Shown one piece after another: positions 34,399 to 45,169 of a stretch of 64,000 nucleotides of DNA. Made by a program: the position numbers and the translations under genes. Below the pieces are notes generated by a model. That model saw nothing but the letters and a program-made list of their open reading frames with translations, had not been told where the DNA came from and did not search any database. The stretch comes from Rostrohypoxylon terebratum (taxonomy: Eukaryota; Ascomycota; Sordariomycetes; Xylariales; Hypoxylaceae): positions 248,001-312,000 of the forward strand of contig MU385879.1 of the NCBI GenBank assembly GCA_022497145.1. The letters are read 5' to 3'. Every line of letters begins with the position of its first letter. Position 1 is the stretch's first letter.

Positions 34399-37185
34399 AT
34401 GTTGACCCATGCCGTTTGCCGACCTACGCCTCGAGCGAGGTCTCTCCAGACCACCGCCGTGATCCGTAACGTTTTGCGGCCCACCAATACTTCTTTGTTG
34501 TTGAAGGCTAGTCATCGTCAACAGACTCGTGGCTTTCGATTTGGCATGTGGTCCTCCTATCTCGATCCTGAATTCCAGAAAGAGATGCTACATCGTCATC
34601 GCGCGACCAAGCACAAGTACATCGAAGCAATCAACAGGAAGTTATCATGGCAAGGCCGTACCCTTGACGGACACCCAAAAGCCGTCTTGAAGGATATGTT
34701 TCGCAGATATTGGGATCCGAACCAAGTGAGATGCGGTTCACGATTCGTCAATCATGATGAGATGGATCGTCGGCGGCAACATGTTCGAGATGGCAACCAT
34801 CCTAGAAAGCGTGACTATTCAGACGATCACATGACGTCATATGATCAACGGCTTCGAGATATTTATAATGAACAACGGGCACTATTTCAACAGGAACAAT
34901 TGCAACAACAACAGAATGACCTAATGCGAAAGGAGTTTCAGCGCATACAAGACTTGCAACGTCATGCTCCTGCTCCCTCAATAACCCACTCCACAACCCA
35001 GAAATTTTCCCAAGATGAGCCCTCGCCACTGTCTAGCACACCGCCCACAGAGGATTTCATAATTGATCCCATCACAAACCGTAAAGTTCCGAGGAGAGAC
35101 GGTGCTCCACTAGAGAATCCCACATCGACCACAAGCGATTCGTTCAAGGCATACCGAGCTCAATTTACCGCATTTGGCCCCCCGGAAGACGAAGTCAGCC
35201 CGGGGCCTGTTCACTCCAATGGTCCCCCTCCGCCCAAAGAGTTGAAGGAGTATGGCCAGGTTGAGATTGATCAGGTACCACATGACGTGAGCACTCAACA
35301 GTCGGTCATAGAGAGTGAAGAGTATGCTCTCAACCATCTCCCAGCCGAGGAACCGATTGAGATAGAGCCAACCAAGAAATACGAAGACCTTGATGAGTAC
35401 AAGCCATATTTGCACAATGAAAATGCGACAATCGAAAATAAGAAAGCGCCTTACGACGACCTAGACAAGTATGGGCCGTACAAGCATGAAGAAGATGTCG
35501 AGAGGAATGACGATACTTCTCCAAAATACGACGACCTCGACAACTACCAGCATTACCATGACGAAGCCCTGCAATCTACTAACGATTCAGCATCCAAGTA
35601 CGAAGACTTGGGTAACTATAGAACAACTCACTACCAGGATTCTCCGGTGCAGGAACAGCCTTTTCAAGAGTATGGGGATCTCGAGAAGTACAAAGCTTTC
35701 AAATACCAGGGGCTCGATGACAAGATTATACTTGAACAAGATATCGTCGCCGATAGCCTCAAGGAAGTTGAAGCAAAAGAACAAGTGGTCAATTTTGGCG
35801 AAACATCAAGGCCCAGTATTTCTGACAGACTCAAGAAGCTAGATCTTAACGAAACACCATCTCTGCAGATGTCTTCAGCTCCCCTTCCTGTCCGCCTGAT
35901 GCCTCAACTCACATATATAAAAGAAGAAGATCAACGGGAATTTCTAGAACAGTCTATGGTTAGCCACAATGAAGCATCCAACGCAGCGGATCGAGAGGCC
36001 AGCTCTAACATAAGAGAATCACGCGCGAAGTCACAGAATGAGGGAAATAGTACAAATCAACGCACCTTTACTGGCAACTATGTTAGAGATTTCCCGGAAG
36101 AATTTTCTGGTTCATGGGGTACTCGAGCTTCGCACTCAAGTTCTGAACCCAGCATCTCCGACGAGGAAGCGGCGCATATCCAGGCAGCCGAGAAGCAATA
36201 CGCAGACCAGATTTCCAACCTCGTGAATTTCGACGGCTTAGGATCTGGTATAGATAAGCAGCAGACTGGCTCTAAACTGGAACCTGCCTTGGACAGACAA
36301 GAATCAGGGGCCACGGAAAACAAGCTTGACCACGACCCGATAACACAGGCTGAGGTCGACCCGTACTCCAAAGAGCCCCAAGGTTTGGAAACGTCGTATA
36401 CCAAAGAATGTGACGGCGAACATGACTCGCCAACATTTAAGATGTACGGTGGCGAGCCGGAGCCTCCTTCCGTGAAAGCGGAATCTCAGCCAGGCGTTTT
36501 CCACCTCCATTCATCATATTTCAGAGACCCGGAGCTGGACGCGCGATCGCCGGTCTCATCGCTGGCGCCCGAGTTCAAGCTGGAACCGACCCCAACTTCG
36601 GAGCCGACGGTATACAAGATTCTAGCCTACGATCCGAGCACACAACAGATCAACATCGCCGAGACCACGTCCGTCGTGCCCGACCAAGCCACCCCGTTAA
36701 CTCCCGCTGAGGTGTTGCTCCGCCTCTCCAACCCGACGAAGTTCTTCCCGCACTTCGCACCCCTGCAGGCCGAAGGCTTCGAGATCGTTTCCGGGGAAGG
36801 AGACGTGCTGGTCTTCCGCCAGGTCCGCCACAGCAAAACGACGGACAGCGAGACAGGAGCGCCCGTCAACCCGATCGATCTGATGGGTAAATCTACGGCG
36901 CTCCCGAACGCGGCGGCGTTTGTGTCGCCCACCGGGTTCGTCAACTACGACGTCCCGAAGGTCGAAGAGGAACCGCAGACCACCCCCTTCCGCTCCGGCA
37001 TCGACGTGCGCAGGGAAGAACCCGTGTTCAGCGGCCCGAAGGTAACGAAGGAGGAGGCGCGGAAGGAGAAGGGGAAGAAGAAGAAGGGGCTTGGGAAGAG
37101 AGTGCTGCTCGGTGGCGCGTGGGTCGCCGGCGTCTCGTACGGGTTGGGCGTCGTGAGCGAGTACTTCCAGACCGGGGGTTATTGA
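34399..37185 (+). CDS. Fungal repeat protein, probably mitochondrial, with C-terminal membrane segment
   Basis: Single exon, 928 residues. The N-terminus is Arg/Thr-rich (MLTHAVCRPTPRARSLQTTAVIRN) and fits a mitochondrial presequence. A conserved GFRFGMWSSYLDPEFQKEML segment and a Gln-rich coiled stretch (FQQEQLQQQQNDL) follow. Residues 327-435 hold five degenerate repeats with consensus [K/E]YxDLxxY; the first Tyr falls at 328, 352, 377, 401 and 425, a 24-25 residue period. A disordered acidic region leads to a folded C-terminal domain (PTKFFPHFAPLQAEGFEIVSG, then GDVLVFRQVR) and a final hydrophobic helix (VLLGGAWVAGVSYGLGVV) after a Lys-rich stop. It resembles proteins annotated in other fungi only as 'serine-threonine rich'. 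Function unknown. Confidence 0.85.
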   Translation: MLTHAVCRPTPRARSLQTTAVIRNVLRPTNTSLLLKASHRQQTRGFRFGMWSSYLDPEFQKEMLHRHRATKHKYIEAINRKLSWQGRTLDGHPKAVLKDMFRRYWDPNQVRCGSRFVNHDEMDRRRQHVRDGNHPRKRDYSDDHMTSYDQRLRDIYNEQRALFQQEQLQQQQNDLMRKEFQRIQDLQRHAPAPSITHSTTQKFSQDEPSPLSSTPPTEDFIIDPITNRKVPRRDGAPLENPTSTTSDSFKAYRAQFTAFGPPEDEVSPGPVHSNGPPPPKELKEYGQVEIDQVPHDVSTQQSVIESEEYALNHLPAEEPIEIEPTKKYEDLDEYKPYLHNENATIENKKAPYDDLDKYGPYKHEEDVERNDDTSPKYDDLDNYQHYHDEALQSTNDSASKYEDLGNYRTTHYQDSPVQEQPFQEYGDLEKYKAFKYQGLDDKIILEQDIVADSLKEVEAKEQVVNFGETSRPSISDRLKKLDLNETPSLQMSSAPLPVRLMPQLTYIKEEDQREFLEQSMVSHNEASNAADREASSNIRESRAKSQNEGNSTNQRTFTGNYVRDFPEEFSGSWGTRASHSSSEPSISDEEAAHIQAAEKQYADQISNLVNFDGLGSGIDKQQTGSKLEPALDRQESGATENKLDHDPITQAEVDPYSKEPQGLETSYTKECDGEHDSPTFKMYGGEPEPPSVKAESQPGVFHLHSSYFRDPELDARSPVSSLAPEFKLEPTPTSEPTVYKILAYDPSTQQINIAETTSVVPDQATPLTPAEVLLRLSNPTKFFPHFAPLQAEGFEIVSGEGDVLVFRQVRHSKTTDSETGAPVNPIDLMGKSTALPNAAAFVSPTGFVNYDVPKVEEEPQTTPFRSGIDVRREEPVFSGPKVTKEEARKEKGKKKKGLGKRVLLGGAWVAGVSYGLGVVSEYFQTGGY

Positions 37186-38317
37186 TGGAAAGGGGCCTCG
37201 CGGGCTTTGATGATATTGGTCCTCACGGTGTGTAGGTGATTGGGGGGGATAGGTTGGTAACGTGGTTTTTGTGGAGTACTAGGCGTTAGTTTAGGTGCTA
37301 TGGATGGCATTGTCACGGTGCTTATGTTTCTGCTTCTGCTTGATGTTTTTGGGTACTGTACCTATGTGTGTGGCCGGGCTCGGGACTCTATGACGCTCTT
37401 TTCGGGCGCCGATATCACAATCATTGCTGCTCTATTATGCTATACTGTATGTTTAGATGCTAAGCGTATTATTAACGAAACTACCCCTTCTCTGTAGACC
37501 TGGCCACAGGGTATTGCCGGCTTGCTTGATAGGTAGTGGATGTTTTGTACAATGTGCTATGGATATCATTGGGGGCGGACCTTCTTGTCCGACAAGCCCA
37601 CAAGTCCACATGAGTAGTAGGTAGCTAATAGCTACACCTCGGCTTAAGAGTTAAGGAATGTGTGCAATATTGATAATAGAATTACTTAACAATGAGAAAT
37701 CATCTGGCTATTGAAATGTAATCAGACGACCTACATGATCACGGTATGGCGAAGACAACCGAAATACGGCACGCATCAGCCAAACGGATCTTCCAATTGT
37801 GTACAAAATTATGGATATATTATTGGATGTTGAATAGGTCATGTTACTGTCATACAATCGTCCAAGGACGCAGGTCGGCGTGTTTCCCATATTTTCCCAT
37901 TCCCGTATCCTTTTGCCATCCCTATTCCTTTTCCGAAATTTCCGTAGGCGTTGCATATACGCAATCTGTAGAGCCGGCTTCGGTTTTGCTAGCTCGTTCG
38001 GCTGACCACAAGATCAATTTTGATTTGCCTCTTCCTTTTCTAGCCCGGAACTCCAGGAATTCCACCAACCCGAATGCGATGGATCCCATCCATGCTTGCA
38101 TTGCTATTTTGCTTTTTTTTTCAGACTGCTTAATGCATGCATGTGAGGTATTGATACATCCCGCCATTCCCAAGACGATGAAGCCTATTTTGTTACCCGT
38201 TTCCCTTGTATTCAAACAGCCAATATTAAAACACTAGCAAACTCATACAACGAGTCGCCGTCCCTAAGCTAGGGCTTCGTGATGAAGTAGGTCGTAGTCA
38301 TAATTCGGTAGGCAAGG
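37186..38317. other. Convergent 3' spacer, no gene recognised
   Basis: 3' region of the repeat protein and of the small gene that follows. Short frames only. Confidence 0.5.
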
Positions 38318-38645
38318 TTACTTGCGTTCGGTGAAGCCGGGACATTCTTTGATATCCCGGACGCCGCTCATCTGCAGCGCGTGCTTCCGGTCTTCGTGGT
38401 GGTACTAGTAGTCATTGCATCCAGAGTTAGTTATTCTTGAAAACTTGGATTCTTTGTTCTATATGGACCTGTGTATCATAAAAGAAAGGAAGGAATACAC
38501 CCACACTCTGCCTGCGAGCAAGGAGAGACGGTTGCCAGCTGTTCGTCCTACTCATAGCTCTAGCGGCATCTTTGTCGTGTTGGGGACTTGTGGGTCCCGC
38601 TGGAGCCACAGAGGTTAGATTTCGAATGTCAAGCTGTGGCGACAT
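38318..38645 (-). CDS. Small conserved-looking 75-residue protein, two exons
   Basis: Exon 1 38645-38505 (47 codons, MSPQLDIRNLTSVAPAGPTS...) and exon 2 38404-38318 (28 codons plus TAA), phase-0 intron of 100 nt with GTGGGT donor and ACTAG acceptor. The joined product reads ...NSWQPSLLARRQS|YHHEDRKHALQMSG... and ends CPGFTERK. I recall small fungal proteins with the same layout (RTNSWQP, RRQSW, ED.KH.LQM, GFTE) but cannot name a family. Basic-x-Ser sites (RTNS, RRQS) look like PKA or related kinase targets, one directly at the exon junction. No signal peptide or membrane segment. It sits between two larger genes in what would otherwise be called a spacer. Confidence 0.7.
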
Positions 38646-39663
38646 GGTGAGTGGTAATGTAGCACTTGTTTGTGTAACAGTAGACGTAGTAATAGTAATT
38701 GCTTTAAATGTATTTGTATTTTGTTTGATGTATTGGAAGTCAAATAGATAAAACAAGAAAATAAGAAACCGGCGAGACTTTAGGGATTTTTATAGCTGTG
38801 GCAACGAAACCTGTAATGTTCGCTTTGAATCTGGATCGCGATGAAGCATACGATGTACAACGCCGATCACCAGATTTCGCCTCAGTGAAGCAACAGACAC
38901 TGCAGCGCATCGACGCAATAGCACATGCTGAGTGGTAACGGGCAGATGGATCCATCGATGATAAAAATGGGGCCTTTCGTGAAGGAAACCTTCAACTTTG
39001 AAGCTTATAAGTGGAAATGCGGGGTAGCTCTGACCGATAAAGACTTATCAAGACCCCTTTCAAGGTTCCAAATTAATGACCCAATCAACTTTAGTCATCA
39101 TTCACGTTCACCTCATCATCACTCACAACCTCATCTTCGCGTTTTCATACGCCCATACACATACGACACCACTGCCGTGACCATAACCACCAGTCACACA
39201 CTAACGATACCTAAAGAGATTGGTTGATCGGCCCATCCAGTATTAAGCAGACGCGAACTTTTCCATTATTTCGTATGTAACGGTTGTTGTGACTTGTACA
39301 ATCTCGGTCTTCCCCATCCTTCTCCCATCCCGTCTCTCCGCCATTCCACAATCGTAATGCTACATAGCACTCGTCACCCTCTCACCCTGGTTTTCCCTAC
39401 CACAACCTCTAGACGATGCAACAGGATATCATCGGATCATCCTTAACTCCGACCGAAAATATCATAAAGGGGAAAAGAACCGACCAACGCCTCCGGCAAT
39501 GCAAGGGTTAGTGATGATATTAGCATCATCACTGGTGTTATGAGCAACAAAAAACGAAAAAAGATAGCATCGTCTACAAGGATGAGGCACTTGTCGTATC
39601 GAATCTTGAGGAGTCAAATCGATAGGTTTGGATGAGGATTAGGGCAGCCGGCTGCTTGAGAAT
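38646..39663. promoter_or_regulatory. Upstream of small gene, downstream of FHA gene
   Basis: 1 kb with only short frames. Presumed promoter of the small gene and 3' region of the FHA gene. Nothing else seen. Confidence 0.45.
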
Positions 39664-41249
39664 CTAAGGAGTCTTAGGTCGCTTCCAGAAATATTGCTAA
39701 CCGCAAGTTAGTATCCTGAGCCTTCCCGAGGGTTAGGTGAAACTATTACCTTGTGCTGTTTCCTGCAAGCTCTCAAGCTCGGCTTTCGCAAGTCGTCCGT
39801 CACGGCAATGCGACGTGACTCATCGTCATCATGCTCAGGGATGTAGTAGTACTGGCTCTCCAGAAGCTTGCCAGCCGCATCCTTTCCTTGGCGAGTAATG
39901 ATGCCAATGCACGCAGTTTCCCCGATGATTTGACTCAAAGCGGGCTTGGTCAAATCCTTCTTCTCATCGGCGGGTAGGTTGTTCATGATAGCGCTTAAGG
40001 GGGTGGATGCCAGTCTGGAAAACGCCAACTGGTTGATCACGTGGTTTCGGACAGCAGCTACATCAACGTTCTTATTGATGATAATTTCAGGCTCTACCGA
40101 TGCTTGAGCCGTGGTACCACCAGATGGACCGCTGCGAGACTCTTTAGGCGACTTCTTAGGAGACCTTGCTGTAACGGCGGCTAGACGGTTGGAGAGGTTG
40201 GCTCCGAAGGGACCGAACGAATGGACAATAGGATCATTTTCCTCGTCAATATCATCATCGTCGGGATCACTAAGATCGCTAGAAAAGCTGTTCGTGACTT
40301 CGGTCTGGGCAAATGATACGTCCACATCAGCAGCAGTTGCAGGAAGCTCCTGCTCGTCTCCACTCGCATCCTCGTAGATCTGAACAGGCTCATTCACATC
40401 GTCATCTAGAAGCAGGTTGAGACTGCTCGATGAATGGTGCACTGCTGGGCTCGGAGATACGGGAGATCGAATACGGGGTTCTCGTCGGAGCGGACTCGAC
40501 TCCAAGAAGTCTGACATGGAGCTGTTACGACGAGGTCTACTATGTGGTGATTCATCCCACGTTGATTCGGCTGCAACAGAGTCTTGGCGTTCCCTCTTAG
40601 GCCAACGAATCATGACTCTGGCATCCTGCACATCTATCATCATCTCGGTTTCGGTTTCCGACGTGAACGTATCACCCTTAGCCAACTCCCATGTTCGCCC
40701 CTGACAATGCAACTTCAATCCATTCCAACCATTGCAGATAATCTCCACCTTATTGTGTTCAAAGGGATCCGATGCTGGGATATATCGTGCCTTCACGTGG
40801 ACTCGGGAGATGAGGTGGTTGGTAGAAAGGACATGGTGAGATGAGCTGCTCGAACGACCCATCAATAGCATCTCACCATTCTCATTGAGCTGGACGAATG
40901 GTACGGCGGATAGGGGAGCTCGTTCCGATCTGGATGATTGAGGGCGTTGAAGTACAGGCCTAGATGATTGAACGCGTGGCGGAGAGGACGACAAGATACC
41001 AGTACTTGATGTCGGGATGGGGGTAGGATACTTGAGGAAAGCACTCGAGGCGATGGATCTATCTCGAGCTTGCTTCTTGAAGGGTCGTGGGAAACCAGGT
41101 GATGATGAAAGGGGTTCAAATGGTGGCAGTAAAGCTGGTGCAGGTCTCTTCTTACCTGCCATGCTGGAGATGGAAGAGGCAGATGCAGGGGGGAGCGTAG
41201 GCTCCTCTGCATTGGCCTTATCCATCTTCTTGATGGGCGAAGAGTTCAT
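39664..41249 (-). CDS. FHA-domain nuclear protein (Tos4/Plm2-like)
   Basis: Two exons, 41249-39750 and 39696-39664, with a 53-nt intron that has a perfect TACTAAC branch, giving 510 residues. The spliced end is RKQHK|QYFWKRPKTP rather than the read-through tail. After a Ser/Pro-rich head an FHA domain occupies about 120-215: MGRSSSSSHH, the phosphothreonine-binding LISRVHV (Ser/His), ICNGWNGLKL and VMIRWP. A disordered acidic Ser-rich middle has several SP sites (SPKKSPK). The C-terminal 110 residues (VRNHVINQLAFSRLASTPLSAI...ETACIGIITRQG) look like a winged-helix fold. Yeast Tos4/Plm2 are G1/S-regulated chromatin proteins; homology is judged by layout only. An alternative start is MDKANAEEP at codon 9. 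Confidence 0.8.
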
Positions 41250-43064
41250 AGATGGTAAAGAGGCATATCAAAGGAAAAGAAACAAGCAGAGTAACATAAA
41301 TTGTTAGAGAGAGTGACGTTATTGTTGAAATGTTGAAAAGAGGGTTTGAGGAGAAAGGGTTAAAGGGAATTGAGAAGATTGGTTGTACCACAGTATGCCC
41401 TGTCAAGAAAGGTGTGGATTCTATGCGCGTCTTAGTCGAGACTTGGATTCGCGGTGCGCGTCAGTACACGCTTTTTTTTTAGTTGGTTTTTAATATTCCT
41501 CTCCACTTATAGGTACAGTGCAGTTGAACTCCGTGTCCGAGCTGTACTTTGTGTACTTTGTACCTAGCCCAGGTCTTACCCAGCCTGCATAGTATGCAGA
41601 CTGGCACCAGGTAATTGGCCCCTTGCGGCGTTTGTGAATTGGAGAGAACAAATTTTGTGAAAGGAAAAATCAATTGGAAGAATACTATCGGCGAATTTTG
41701 TGTCTTTTTTTGTAATTGAAGGCCTGAAAGTTGGCCAAGTTTTGGGTCTGGCAGAAGAAGACCTTATGGGGAAGAGTGTAAGGAAAAGAGACCGGTGGTA
41801 TTGGTCCTAGCGTTTTTCAATTGTTCTTCAAGAATTTTAGTATGTGGGTTCCACTCTTTTCACTTTGATTGTCTGGGCAAGAGATGCCGACGCGCTTTCG
41901 TCCTTTCTCCTCATCCCATATTACCTAAACCGCCAGTCACAGTTGCTTCATCTAGTTAACTGCACCTGCTACTGCGCGTTTTAACCGTTATTCGGGTTAA
42001 CTTAGATGACCAACCTCCGGTATGACTGCCTCTTTCAAGGTCATTTTCCTGTGTGTGCCTACAGAGTTTTAGCGACCCACCTCCTAAGGATCATAGCCTG
42101 CCGCTCCTACCTGTCAAAGATGTATTACAGATATCCACGGATGCTCAGAGTTATACTTAATACAATGAAGATTTCGGGACATAATATGTTAGTAATATGT
42201 ATCCATACTATAATGTATGCATAGTACCTACTTGTGCATGTACGACATATATATGTGGGACATGAAATATCCTCGGTAGTAAATGATGTAGTGTACGAAG
42301 TATTTAGTCTTTACTTTACTTTCCAACCTCAATCATCATCCATACCTAGATGCCATATTTTTATAAGGCATCGAATCAACTTCACAGTCTCTTGAACCCA
42401 TAACTCATTCATATTTATAAATTACTAAGAAGGGCTTCAATTTACTTCATTGCAATTCAACGGCATTTTCATCAGAAGACCACGTCGGGATAATATATCG
42501 TTATATATGATTGGTCTGGTGCGTAGGTGCAGGTGTTATGTAGGTACGATGCCGCCTAAGTATCATCGACAAACATTCAAAATCCAACATACCCACAATA
42601 CATTGTTACACATCATGAGAATCTAGGAAGCGCCTTGCCGAAATGCAGAATGAAAATTTTCTGCTCTGCTTGCTAACATCAATAGCAGTCAATATCATAC
42701 GTCAAAACGTCCCGTCGTGCATCATCCCAACCTCTTTTGCTTCCTTTTGCTTCCAGCCAATGCAAGTCTCCACCGCCTAGCTCATCCGCCCTCATCCGCT
42801 GCCGCGGTTAAAATATATCTCCTCAACCTCTTTAACATATGAAATTATGTAATTCGGCCGACCCAACAAAGGTCCTGCCTCAACTTGGCAGAAAAAGAAA
42901 ATTGCAAGAAAAAAAAATTATTTGAGGCGACTTTAGATGAGAAATGCGCCGGGTATCGTCGTATGCGTATGCGAAATATTTGGTGTTGAGTACATATGCG
43001 AATCGTTTGAGAAGTATAGTGAGTTGAGTTTCGAGACGCAACGAAAGGTGATGTCGTTGTTTGA
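41250..43064. other. Intergenic, no gene recognised
   Basis: 1.8 kb upstream of the FHA gene and downstream of the RhoGAP-like gene. AT-rich from about 42200. Short frames have no family features. Confidence 0.45.
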
Positions 43065-45169
43065 TTACCACGCTGCCCTGCTTATTCGTCGAACGTCCGC
43101 TTGATCTTTCTTTAGCAGCTCGGTGTATTCTGCCCTCTTTCGAATGAGAAAAGCCAGCGATAACATGTAATCCGTCTCATATTTCCCGGATGGGTTGTGC
43201 ATGAGCGGCTTTATAAGGACGCCGGCCAACCGTTCAGCTGTCATGTCGTTCTTTTCCTCCGCCTGAGCGACATCGGCCCAAAGATTGAGCAACAACTTGA
43301 ATAAAGTGCGGCTTGGTCCTCGGAGACAACCGAGAGCTTCTTCCCAAAAGTCGATACACTGGTCCAGCCGTGTTGCATGGGAACCTGATAGTGTAGCCTG
43401 TCTCGAAAAGGCAATCCATCGCTTTGCGGCCACTTCTGGAATGAGAGGCTTAGGAAGTTGCGAGAGGAAGAGTAGGATGAGGTCAGCGGCATCGTATACG
43501 CCAAAATTGTTCCAGTTGACATCTTCACCGTATGTCGGTCCACTACTAAAAATCTCCTTCAGCTTCTGTACCCGATAGCTGTCACCCGGCTCAGCAAAAA
43601 TATCCGGTGCCTCGACCCCTTCATGCTTCAAAAAGAAGCAACACTTCTGCATACATAGGGGGAAGTCCCTTCGTGATGACCCACCATTGCCCGAGTGGTG
43701 GGTTTTGGAGGTACCCTTAGCGGTCTGCATACTCTTCTGGAGTGACACACCGAAAACCGCATTAGCACTGGGGCCTTCCGGTTCGTTTATCATCAACTCC
43801 GTATTCCACATAGGCAGTTTCTTGAAAGACACCGACAATCTATGACTGCCCTTTCTCACAAGGCTAGCCTGGATAATCGGGGGCTGCATGTCGGATACCG
43901 CGCTTGAACTAGTTGATCGTGTGTGAGGTCTACCTTCCGACATCGCATTTTTAAAGGGCGCGAATATCTTCCCAAATCCCCTACTACTTTTTGATGTTAC
44001 GGAAGGTTCCGATTCCGGGGGTCGTCCCTGGGAGCTTATTTCGGTGACGACGCCGTATGGAACAGTTGGGGAGTCCGGTAAAGCCTCGAACGGAGATACT
44101 GCACGTTTCCTGGCAAGCTCGAGTCTCTTGATATCCTTTGGCGGTGGAGTCGGCGCTCGGCTTGGAACGCCTGAGAAACTGGCCATCAATTCTTCGATAG
44201 TCGGTATCTCCTCATCTTCAGGGTTATCTAGCGGATCGTGGAACGTCCTAAACGCGGGCTCGACGATTATCTCAATCGCGCTGTCGGGTTGGTCGCCCAC
44301 ATAAGCCCCAAACAGCTCGCTCTCTCCCACAAAAGCACCTTGACCTTCGTTTCGGTTCGTGTTTCGGGTGATTCCCCGAACGCTCTGCTCGGCTTCATGC
44401 TCGATCTCTTTGCTGCTGACGATTCTCTCAGCAAATGCCATCAGGCATGTCATGTAATCATATAGGTTGAATTCGCCCTCTTTCTTCTCGAACTCGCTCG
44501 GTAGTCGCATCCGGAGTTGGCTCATCTCGACTAGAATTCGCGAAACATCCTCCAATACTTCGGCGCTGTTCTGATGTCTTTGTATCGTATTGCGCTTTTT
44601 AGGCTCTATATCGGAGGTAACATCTCGAATTGTAGTCCTGTTTATTTTGTTAGCCATTAATTTAATGGCGGGCTACATTGTACGTACGCCCCAACCAGAT
44701 CTATCGCAAGACCTAGGACAGCTTTATGCGCCTCCAGAGAGGTTCTAAACGTTGCAATTTCCTTTCTCCCTGAGTCTAACCATCGCGATCTCTTATCCTG
44801 CTTCGGTAGTTCGCCATCGGACAAGGCAGATATCTTTGAACCCAAGCCGCTTACCACATTCGAACAGTGTTCGATGACAGCGGGAATGCGCTCTGCCAGC
44901 TCCGGAGGGAATAATCTAGCATCTTCCTTCAAGAGATCCAAAACACTTTGCAGAGAATGCAACTCGCGCGAGACATTATCTATATCAGACCTGGCCTCGC
45001 GGACCTCTCGAACGAATCCAGTAAGAGCGATATCAGCTTTGGCAATATAATTGCCAAGAGTAATGCAGTCAGTCGTGATAGACCTTTCAATCAACCAAGT
45101 CAGTGTTTCGGAAGCTCGGAAGAGGCGCTCTGAAGAATTTTGATGGGAGAACACCCACTGAGAATCCAT
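43065..45169 (-). CDS. RhoGAP-domain protein with helical N-terminal domain, arginine finger absent
   Basis: Two exons, 45169-44688 and 44637-43065, intron 50 nt (GTACGT...AACAG, GCTAAC branch), giving 684 residues; the ATG at 44657 lies inside the intron. Residues 1-160 are helical (SERLFRASETLTWLIERS, AKADIALTGFVREVREARSD) and resemble the N-terminal domain found before STAND or other modules in fungi. A disordered Pro/Ser middle follows. The RhoGAP-like domain runs from about 458 (FGVSLQKS) to 650: FPLCMQKCCFFLKHEG, DIFAEPGDSYRVQKLKEIF, DAADLILLFLSQLPKPLIP, LFKLLLNLWADVA. Where active RhoGAPs have the catalytic arginine (IFRxxG), this protein has Ala509 (IFAEPG). It may bind a Rho GTPase without stimulating hydrolysis. 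A start at 45238 (MFDALRIW) is possible. Confidence 0.85.
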
